Source: CAIMDX01 sp041652155 (lineage in GTDB: Bacteria > Patescibacteriota > Minisyncoccia > Minisyncoccales > JAQTVQ01). From it: a DNA stretch of 26,773 nucleotides. The notes beneath the pieces were generated by a model. That model had not been told where the DNA came from. It ran no database searches and saw only the letters and a program-made list of their open reading frames with translations. Shown piece after piece: positions 21,815 through 26,773 of this stretch (position 1 is its first letter; the number at the start of each line of letters is the position of its first letter). Where the stretch lies: the NCBI GenBank assembly GCA_041652155.1, contig JBAZHV010000014.1:1-26773 (forward strand), given 5' to 3'. A program made the translations under genes and the position numbers.

Positions 21815-22495
21815 ATGAATACATTAATTTCAGCTGTTTCGCGAATGATTTTGGCCGCGCCGATAAGGACTTTTCTCATAAAAGATATCAAAGGGTTGGA
21901 AAACATTCCCCAAAAGGGGAATTTTATTCTGGTGTCAAATCATCTTAGCCATGCAGATTCGTTTATGAGCGGCTATATTATCACTCCGCGCAAGTTTACG
22001 TTTCTTTCCCAGATTGATCAATATGCCGGTTTTAAAAAGATTCTGCGCGACTTGGTTTATTTATGGGGCGGTGTGATTCCAGTCAATCGCAAAAGCAATG
22101 AATCAAAAAAACAGGCGATTGAAACCGCGATTAAAATGCTGAAAAACGGATTTTGTTTGGTAGTTTATCCTGAAGGCGGTCGGGCTTATGACGGCGTTAT
22201 GCGCGAATTTAAGTTCGGCGTGGGTAAGTTGCATTTGGATAGTGGTGTTCCGGTGCTGCCGGTAGCGTTGAGGGGAACGAGAGAATTGATGCCTCCTCAT
22301 GGCGGTTTGAAATTTAAAAAAACAGCCGAGATCGTGATTGGCGAACCGCTTAATTTTGCCAAAGAGAGGGAAATGGCCAGAAGTTTGGATAAAAATTCGG
22401 GAGAATACCGCAATCTTTGCCGAAACATCGCCAAGAAAATTGAAGGAAAAGTACGCGAATTATCAAATTATAAATATGAAATTAAATCGTACTAA
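21815..22495 (+). CDS. 1-acyl-glycerol-3-phosphate acyltransferase-like (PlsC family)
   Basis: 226-residue lysophospholipid acyltransferase family protein that transfers an acyl chain onto a glycerolipid or similar acceptor at the inner membrane face. Motif I is N-H-L-S-H-A-D (HX4D, about 42-48). Motif II-like R-D-L-V-Y-L-W-G-G-V-I-P-V-N-R is near 79-93, motif III Y-P-E-G-G-R-A near 118-124 (usual FPEGTRS), and motif IV V-P-V-L-P-V-A-L-R-G near 145-154. The Gly in P-E-G-G-R and Ala after Arg are departures from the commonest form. The hydrophobic N-terminus (about 5-22) could be a membrane-associated helix. It is the last gene of the TetR operon; a hairpin without U-run lies just beyond. Substrate is not determined. 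Confidence 0.9.
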   Translation: MNTLISAVSRMILAAPIRTFLIKDIKGLENIPQKGNFILVSNHLSHADSFMSGYIITPRKFTFLSQIDQYAGFKKILRDLVYLWGGVIPVNRKSNESKKQAIETAIKMLKNGFCLVVYPEGGRAYDGVMREFKFGVGKLHLDSGVPVLPVALRGTRELMPPHGGLKFKKTAEIVIGEPLNFAKEREMARSLDKNSGEYRNLCRNIAKKIEGKVRELSNYKYEIKSY

Positions 22496-22497
22496 TC

Positions 22498-22518
22498 CCC
22501 GCCGCTCTGCGGCGGTTG
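22498..22518 (+). other. GC-rich hairpin after the acyltransferase gene
   Basis: CCGCCG and CGGCGG pair around a short loop just after the PlsC-like stop. No U-run follows, so it may not stop transcription. The next gene starts 77 bp downstream of the stop. Confidence 0.45.
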
Positions 22519-22572
22519 GGTGGCCATTTAATAATTAGTGGGGTTTGCCCGATAATCGGATTATTAAAATAA

Positions 22573-22947
22573 GTGGATTTTCTAGCCGAAGATTTATTAG
22601 AAATAAAAACAACTGATCATTCGAAGATTCAGGCTTGGATCAAGCGGTATTTCTATGACCTCGGCTATTATTCTCGCACCGAAAAAGAAGTTTGGCGGGA
22701 TAGAAAAGGCCGGATTGATGTGTTCGCCCAAAAGGGCGGCTATACGGTCGGGATTGAAATTGATCATTGCTCAATCCGGCTGAATTCAATTGAAAAATTA
22801 AACGCACTCAAACCGTCTCTGGCGGTTTTTGTTCTAAAGGGGCGAACTTTTAACTGGGAAAAGACATATTCCCGCTTTAAACTTTTGAAAGTGAAATCTT
22901 TGATCGTCCATCTGCAATCGGGAAGGTATAAATGGATATATCATTAA
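22573..22947 (+). CDS. PD-(D/E)XK nuclease-like small protein
   Basis: 124 residues, GTG start at 22573 (no ATG in the frame before the conserved part). The central pattern R-K-G-R-I-D-V-F-A-Q-K-G-G-Y-T-V-G-I-E-I-D (about 44-64) resembles a PD-(D/E)XK core: an acidic residue (D49) starting a strand, a turn and then E62-x-D64, where the usual lysine is replaced by aspartate. It is followed by a helix, N-S-I-E-K-L-N-A-L, and the strand L-A-V-F-V-L typical of the fold. E39 upstream could complete the site. The fold is likely; activity is uncertain because of the lysine change. It lies just before the replication-relaxation gene (22-bp gap), opening the transfer module. Confidence 0.65.
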   Translation: MDFLAEDLLEIKTTDHSKIQAWIKRYFYDLGYYSRTEKEVWRDRKGRIDVFAQKGGYTVGIEIDHCSIRLNSIEKLNALKPSLAVFVLKGRTFNWEKTYSRFKLLKVKSLIVHLQSGRYKWIYH

Positions 22948-22969
22948 GGCAAAAATTTTTGTAGAATAA

Positions 22970-23863
22970 ATGAAAACGCGCCTTTTACGAAAAGCGAAAT
23001 CCTCAAAAATGCCAAAGCATAAGTTTAGAAAATTCGAAAGAAGCCAAACGCCGAAACCATTTCGGATCGGAGTAATTGATCTGGCGATTTTAAACGATTT
23101 GGCCGGAAACCGCTTTTTGGACAGCAAGCACATTATCGCGCTTCACCCGGAATTTAAAGACAGAAGCGTCCGCTCGCGCCTCCAGCTTCTATACCACGGC
23201 GGTTATGTGGAGCGTCCGGCCAGCCAGTTCGGATCATTCCATCCGGCGGCCCATTTGATTTACAGTTTGGCCAAGAAAGGGGCCGCGCTGGTTGCCGAAG
23301 GCAAAAACCAGCCCGCGCCCGCAAAACAGCCCAAAGACGCGGGCGTTTCTTTTATGTCGCATTCTTTGATGATTTCCGATTTTAAAACGATTATCGAACT
23401 GGCTTTAAAAAATAATAGCCAGTCAAAGCTTTATGCTTGGCAGGAGCCGGGCGTGATTGACGGCGTGTATTTCGAGGGGGAGCGTTTGCCCATCGCGCCG
23501 GACGCATTTTTCACAATTGAGGATAAGGGCGATTTGTTGCATTTTTTTCTTGAAGCCGACCGCTCAACGATGACGCTTGAGCGGATGCTCAACAAATTGC
23601 GGGCATATTGGAATTGGCGGGCCGAAGGCGGGCAGAAGAAGAAATTGGATATTTCCAATTTCCGGGTGCTGACCGTGGCTTTGACTGAGGAGCGGAAAGA
23701 AAACCTGCGCCAGATCGCCAGAAAGGCGGATGGCAGCCAAACCGGCAGCGATATATTCTGGTTCGCTTGCGAAAAAGCGTATGGTTTGGAAAATCCCGAA
23801 AACATTTTGACGCCAATTTGGAGATCGGCAAAAAGCGAAAGCTTGCGCTACTTGCTCGAATAA
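22970..23863 (+). CDS. Replication-relaxation family protein
   Basis: 297-residue protein of the replication-relaxation (PF13814-like) family, found on plasmids and conjugative elements and thought to assist rolling-circle or transfer replication. A basic N-terminus is followed by a winged-helix segment: D-L-A-I-L-N-D-L-A-G-N-R-F-L-D-S-K-H-I-I-A-L (about 37-58) and R-L-Q-L-L-Y-H-G-G-Y-V-E-R. The nuclease-like part has M-S-H-S-L-M-I-S-D-F (about 130-139), A-P-D-A-F-F-T-I and F-F-L-E-A-D-R-S-T-M (about 190-200). The order D...E-x-D is PD-(D/E)XK-like. It is the second gene of the plus-strand transfer module. ATG 22970 is taken; M14 is an alternative. Biochemical role is inferred from the family. 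Confidence 0.85.
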   Translation: MKTRLLRKAKSSKMPKHKFRKFERSQTPKPFRIGVIDLAILNDLAGNRFLDSKHIIALHPEFKDRSVRSRLQLLYHGGYVERPASQFGSFHPAAHLIYSLAKKGAALVAEGKNQPAPAKQPKDAGVSFMSHSLMISDFKTIIELALKNNSQSKLYAWQEPGVIDGVYFEGERLPIAPDAFFTIEDKGDLLHFFLEADRSTMTLERMLNKLRAYWNWRAEGGQKKKLDISNFRVLTVALTEERKENLRQIARKADGSQTGSDIFWFACEKAYGLENPENILTPIWRSAKSESLRYLLE

Positions 23864-23903
23864 AGGCCGAAGGCGTTTTTTGTTGTATTGTAATTTTAAA
23901 AAA

Positions 23904-24470
23904 ATGGCAAAATTGAAAGAAACCGAAATTGTTGAGCAATGGAGCGTTTTAATCGAGGGCGCGCAAGGCCGCCAGCAGGACTTTTACAAGATGATCGAAG
24001 CCCGGCTGGACGAGCTGGAACCGCCCACGCTTTCGGTCGCTCAAGAAGTGGTTTTCCCGTCGTTGTTAAGAAGATTAAAAGGTGATGGCAAGCTGTTCTT
24101 GATCATTAAGAGCAAGTATTTTGACGGCTATGTCGTCAATGTTTGCGCCCAAGAGTACGGCAAGCAATTGCTCATCGCCTGGTATCTTACCCAGCGGCCC
24201 AGCAAGTTTATGCAGTTTATGGCCAACATGCCCGGCTTTGTCGTGTTTTCGATCTACCCGATCTATCTTCTGATAATGCTTTACGACAAGATCACCAAGC
24301 GCAGGGTTACGCTGGAAAATATGGATATTTTCGACACGCAGGAGTTGGGCGCGTTCGCCGGAACCGTTCATCATTGCGTAGTTTTTGGATCGGAAAATAT
24401 CGCCGATGCCGTGGGTTTTGATTTCTCAAAAGTCGATCGCAAATCAAGAGGATTTTTGAATCTCGCTTAA
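23904..24470 (+). CDS. Transfer-module membrane protein of unknown function
   Basis: 188 residues from ATG 23904 (a TTG-initiated frame to 23880 would add 8). A soluble N-terminal half starts A-K-L-K-E-T-E-I-V-E-Q-W and carries strand-rich K-L-F-L-I-I-K-S-K-Y-F-D-G-Y-V-V-N-V. One hydrophobic segment follows at about 112-128 (F-V-V-F-S-I-Y-P-I-Y-L-L-I-M-L-Y) and then basic residues (K-I-T-K-R-R). I do not recognise a named family. The position, 4 bp before the coupling ATPase and 40 bp after the replication-relaxation gene, suggests a membrane partner of the ATPase, which itself has no membrane helix. This is context-based inference. Confidence 0.7.
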   Translation: MAKLKETEIVEQWSVLIEGAQGRQQDFYKMIEARLDELEPPTLSVAQEVVFPSLLRRLKGDGKLFLIIKSKYFDGYVVNVCAQEYGKQLLIAWYLTQRPSKFMQFMANMPGFVVFSIYPIYLLIMLYDKITKRRVTLENMDIFDTQELGAFAGTVHHCVVFGSENIADAVGFDFSKVDRKSRGFLNLA

Positions 24471-24474
24471 AGCT

Positions 24475-26013
24475 ATGGATGAACCGCGGAACCGCCGAGC
24501 CTTGACGGCTTTTAAGGCGTTTTTAAAAAGTATGTTTGGAAAAGAAGAGATCATGCCGCTTTTACCGGAAGGGAAAACGGCATATTTGGAATATCCTTTG
24601 TGGCGGTTTCCGGTGGAAAAAGGAAGGATGGGCTTGGGCTGGGTGAACGGGCCGCTGAATGTTGCCACGGGTTTGGAGGGCAACATCAAGGGCATTGATA
24701 CGAAATACCGCAGCACCCATTTTTACGCTGTGGGCGCGTCCGGTTCGGGCAAGTCCAAGTTTTTGGAATCGCTCATCATTCAAGATATTATCCAAGGCGA
24801 AGGCTTCGGGGTGATCGATCCGCACGGCGATCTGATCGAGGACATAAAAGGCTGGCTGTATTTTTGGACGCAAAAGGATTTCAAAAAAGACATCGTTCTA
24901 ATTGATCCGACCGATCTTGAGAATACGGCCAGCTTTAACCCGCTGGAACCGATCAAGGGCATCCCGCCGGAACGGCTGGCGGCGCAATTGGTGGAAGCGT
25001 TCAAAAAAATATGGGCGGACGCTTGGGGTGAAAGGATGGCCGACATTATGCGCAATTCTTTGATCGCGCTGGTGGAAAACAATTTGACGCTCGTTGAGCT
25101 GCCGCTGTTTTTGACCGATCCGGCGGTGCGCAAAAAGATTTTGCGCAATGTCAAAAGCCCGTCCTGCCTCCAGCGGTTCAAATATTTTGAATCGCTGCCT
25201 GTTCGGACTTGGAACGAATGGCTGGAATCAACGCTCAACAAAGTTGACGCTTTCCTTTCCGATCCGGCGATAAGACAAATTTTTGCCTCAACGAAAAGCT
25301 CTTTCAATCTGCGGGATATTATGGACAACAAGAAAATCTTGCTGGTGAATTTGAATAAAGGAAGGCTGGGCGACAGCGCGAATTTGTTGGGGGCTTTGAT
25401 GGTGAGCAAAATCAAAATGGCGGCGTTTTCCCGCGATGATATGCCGGTAACAAAACGCCAGCCGTTTTATTTGTATATTGACGAGTTTCAGAATTTCGCC
25501 ACCGACAGCTTTGTCGAGATTTTGAGCGAAGCCAGAAAATACCAGCTTTCCCTCATACTGGCCCATCAGAATTTGAGCCAGCTTTCCGAAAACCTGCGGG
25601 ATTCCATCCTTGCCAATTGCGGGATTCAAGCCTGTTTTCGCGTTAATCGTGAAGATGCTCAGCTATTGGCAAAGGAGCTGATGGGGCCGATCTTCCGCCA
25701 GCCGCCCGGATGGGAGCTAAACATCCAGCAACTTCAAGAAACCCCGCCCCGCTGCTGTTATATCGCCAACAAGCCGGAGAACGGCATTGTTGGCATCCGG
25801 ACGCTTCCAGTGCCGTATCCGTGGGAGATGATGGAGGAAGACGGCAAGCCGTGGGAAGAGGAAACTTTCCATTTGCTTACAAGGCAGATCGGGATCGGTG
25901 CGGACTATCTGCGGGATAGGGATGAGGTTGAGCGGGAATGCGTTGAGCGGACGGAAAAGCTGATGGCCGAAGAGGAGGCGGAAAGCTACCGGAAGGATAA
26001 AGCCCCGGCATAG
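24475..26013 (+). CDS. VirD4/TraG-type DNA-transfer coupling ATPase
   Basis: 512-residue FtsK/HerA-superfamily ATPase of the conjugative coupling class. Walker A G-A-S-G-S-G-K-S at 87-94. G-V-I-D-P-H-G-D-L-I (about 112-121) and L-I-D-P-T-D (about 142-147) are diagnostic of this branch. Walker B is Y-L-Y-I-D-E-F-Q-N-F at 332-341, followed by the A-H-Q sensor at 363-365. The all-alpha domain lies around 205-290. Unlike VirD4 it has no N-terminal membrane helices, so anchoring may come from the upstream 188-residue membrane protein. It would pump DNA (or protein) toward a secretion channel, but no other type IV secretion genes are in the window. It ends the module; a weak hairpin (AGGCAA/TTGCCT) overlaps the stop region. 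Confidence 0.9.
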   Translation: MDEPRNRRALTAFKAFLKSMFGKEEIMPLLPEGKTAYLEYPLWRFPVEKGRMGLGWVNGPLNVATGLEGNIKGIDTKYRSTHFYAVGASGSGKSKFLESLIIQDIIQGEGFGVIDPHGDLIEDIKGWLYFWTQKDFKKDIVLIDPTDLENTASFNPLEPIKGIPPERLAAQLVEAFKKIWADAWGERMADIMRNSLIALVENNLTLVELPLFLTDPAVRKKILRNVKSPSCLQRFKYFESLPVRTWNEWLESTLNKVDAFLSDPAIRQIFASTKSSFNLRDIMDNKKILLVNLNKGRLGDSANLLGALMVSKIKMAAFSRDDMPVTKRQPFYLYIDEFQNFATDSFVEILSEARKYQLSLILAHQNLSQLSENLRDSILANCGIQACFRVNREDAQLLAKELMGPIFRQPPGWELNIQQLQETPPRCCYIANKPENGIVGIRTLPVPYPWEMMEEDGKPWEEETFHLLTRQIGIGADYLRDRDEVERECVERTEKLMAEEEAESYRKDKAPA

Positions 26014-26030
26014 GCAAAATTGCCTCTTGT
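26012..26030 (+). terminator. Weak terminator-like hairpin after the coupling ATPase
   Basis: AGGCAA/TTGCCT stem with a 2-nt centre (probably a 4-nt loop in practice), followed by CTTGT. It begins within the stop codon. The U-run is poor. Confidence 0.45.
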
Positions 26031-26054
26031 TATCTGGCCGTAGGGTGTTGAGTG

Positions 26055-26164
26055 AAATCAGCCGCCGCCGTCCGGCCTTGCTCTCTTTGACGATAGGAAA
26101 AGGGTGTTTTAAAAATTACGCGCCAAAGCGGAATTTTTAAAAGCCGGACGGCGGCGGCTGATTT
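26055..26164. repeat. Long inverted repeat with nested inner hairpin
   Basis: Perfect 22-bp arms (26055-26076 and 26143-26164, built on CAGCCGCCGCCGTCCGGC) enclose 66 nt. Inside, TTTTAAAAATT (26107-26117) and AATTTTTAAAA (26132-26142) form a second perfect stem, extended by CGC/GCG and ending in a GCCAAA loop. The inner right arm abuts the outer right arm directly. Confidence 0.9.
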
Positions 26165-26181
26165 GCATTTCGAGCCGGAAA

Positions 26182-26226
26182 TTTTCGGAAAGGATTTTGC
26201 GATTTAGCAAAAGCCTTTCGGGAAAA
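26182..26226. repeat. Imperfect hairpin
   Basis: GGAAAGGATTTTGC and GCAAAAGCCTTTCG pair with one mismatch around a 6-nt loop (GATTTA), with further pairing of TTTTC and GAAAA outside. Confidence 0.75.
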
Positions 26227-26234
26227 GCGGAGGA

Positions 26235-26341
26235 GCAAAAAGCCATAGAAACCGGAGGCAAAAAATATCAAAGTCCGTCGGAGACGGTATTTGATATAGC
26301 GAAGCGGTTTTTGCCGGAGGTTTCGTTAAATGGCTTTTTGC
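26235..26341. repeat. Multi-stage 107-nt hairpin
   Basis: Successive pairing arms run inward: GCAAAAAGCCAT (26235-26246) with ATGGCTTTTTGC (26330-26341); GAAACC with GGTTTC; GGCAAAAA with TTTTTGCC; ATATCAAA (26265-26272) with TTTGATAT (26290-26297); and a terminal CCGTC/GACGG stem with a GGA loop. A purine-rich bulge (AGCGAAGCGG) lies on the 3' side. Confidence 0.85.
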
Positions 26342-26459
26342 GGGGGAGCGGTTTCCGGCGGCTCCTGTCTGCCATCCTTGGAGCATTGCAGGATTCGGCA
26401 ATTTTGCGCCGCAAGCACCAGCCGGACAAGCTCACTGACCTACCCCAAGGTAGAACCAA

Positions 26460-26548
26460 GGTGCTGTTTTCCCCGACCTATACAAAAAGCCAGCTTTCCT
26501 TGCTTGCCAATCAGCTGGCTCTCTTTTAGAGGAGGGGAAAACAGCACC
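26460..26548. repeat. Inverted repeat with 15-bp perfect arms
   Basis: GGTGCTGTTTTCCCC (26460-26474) and GGGGAAAACAGCACC (26534-26548) enclose 59 nt containing an inner AGCCAGCT/AGCTGGCT stem. Small hairpins flank it: CTACC/GGTAG before and AAGGCT/AGCCTT (26555-26568) after. Confidence 0.85.
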
Positions 26549-26586
26549 GGCGCAAAGGCTCAAGCCTTGGAACAGCCACTGACCCG

Positions 26587-26738
26587 CCCGGAATCGAGGC
26601 ATTTTAAAAACTCTGCATTCCTTCCAAACTCTGCATTCCTTAGAATGCAGAGTGAATGCAGAGTTTTTAAACTCCACAACGCACACCTTTTACCCCCCAC
26701 CTGCGGCTAAAATGCGTTGTGGATGCCTCGATTCCGGG
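26587..26738. repeat. Nested inverted repeat at the right end
   Basis: The outer 16-bp arms CCCGGAATCGAGGCAT (26587-26602) and its complement (26723-26738) share their sequence with the long inverted repeat. Inside lie perfect 18-bp arms TTTAAAAACTCTGCATTC (26603-26620) and 26654-26671. Between these are tandem copies of ACTCTGCATTCCTT and their complements, and a CCACAACGCA/TGCGTTGTGG pair (26674-26683, 26713-26722). Confidence 0.88.
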
Positions 26739-26773
26739 CCGGCTGGTGCGCCAGCGGCTAATTGCGAGCGCAG
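26685..26773 (-). repeat. Right copy of long inverted repeat (cut by window end)
   Basis: Reverse complement of 17471-17559: 81 bases identical from 26773 inward, then a single-base difference in a G/C-run (6 versus 7), then a further matching segment. The window ends inside it, which is where a short-read assembly would be expected to stop. Confidence 0.9.

Larger units (their letters stand above)
17471..26773. mobile_element. Putative inverted-repeat-bounded integrated element
   Basis: Inferred from the 81-bp inverted repeats at both ends, the strand switch at the left end, the plasmid/ICE-type gene module (22573-26013) and the non-core cargo operon (18085-22495). No transposase or integrase lies inside, so the repeat may instead be a dispersed or regulatory sequence, or an assembly junction. 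The right boundary is not visible because the window ends within the repeat. Confidence 0.4.
26014..26773. other. Non-coding, palindrome-dense tail
   Basis: 760 bp with no credible gene. The open frames here, including one of 110 codons at 26197-26529, are products of the repeats. Six separate nested inverted-repeat structures follow one another almost without gaps, and the last overlaps the right copy of the long inverted repeat. The density of structure suggests an origin, a transfer origin, a structured RNA or recombination sites. Confidence 0.75.

Noticed and set aside
26197..26529. 110-codon plus-strand open frame in the tail
   Set aside because: It is built from both arms of several inverted repeats, has no family pattern, no ribosome-binding site and overlapping frames on the other strand of similar length.
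26603..26671. Tandem ACTCTGCATTC copies as a CRISPR array
   Set aside because: Only two direct and two inverted copies with 4-nt spacing; no spacers and no cas genes.

Overview
The window looks like a 26.8 kb stretch of a Candidatus Patescibacteria (CPR) genome, most likely a Parcubacteria-type lineage. The evidence is indirect: a shortened IF2 next to RbfA, a DUF4446 protein, tRNA genes mixed with small accessory genes, AT-rich spacers mostly without Shine-Dalgarno sites, and dispersed GC-rich palindromes of the CCTGCC/GGCAGG type. UGA is used as a stop (the recombinase ends at TGA), so this is not a UGA-recoding lineage. The start cuts through a recombinase gene and the end falls inside a repeat, so the window may be an entire assembly contig.

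Left part (1-17.2 kb), chromosomal in character and almost all on the minus strand. A 5'-truncated large serine recombinase (+) runs into the 3' end of tRNA-Leu(UAA). Next come tRNA-Cys and the translation cluster rbfA, infB, DUF4446 protein, followed by tRNA-Ser(CGA). A three-gene operon follows (membrane-anchored unknown, RibL-like FAD synthetase, FAD-dependent reductase), then a phosphate uptake pair (PiT permease and its DUF47/PhoU-like partner). After these come tRNA-Ala(GGC) abutting an HTH/LAGLIDADG-like gene, a COG2509-type flavoprotein, tRNA-Arg(CCU), and an HtrA-like protease (+) that lacks a signal peptide. The remainder holds a small membrane protein, a wHTH-HATPase-STAS-like regulator with a strong promoter and embedded palindrome, a GNAT acetyltransferase, a cysteine-rich anchored microprotein, a Fic protein and tRNA-His(GUG).

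Boundary (17.2-17.7 kb). There is no coding here. It holds a cluster of perfect palindromes and an approximately 81-bp sequence repeated in inverted orientation at the right-hand end of the window. Strand usage flips: every gene to the right is on the plus strand.

Right part (17.7-26.8 kb), accessory. It starts with a self-contained mini-gene (promoter, strong SD, 30-residue single-TM peptide, terminator). Next is a TetR-led operon with a perfect 8-2-8 operator: TetR, GT2 glycosyltransferase, radical SAM/SPASM-like enzyme, FabK/nitronate monooxygenase-family flavoenzyme and PlsC-like acyltransferase. Together these suggest a regulated envelope-lipid or glycolipid modification pathway. Then comes a plasmid/ICE-like module: PD-(D/E)XK-like protein, replication-relaxation protein, membrane protein and VirD4/TraG-type coupling ATPase. 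The last 760 bp are non-coding and packed with nested long inverted repeats ending in the inverted copy of the 17.47 kb repeat. The region behaves like an inverted-repeat-bounded mobile element carrying a lipid-modification cargo. The main candidates for something undescribed are that operon and the palindromic tail.
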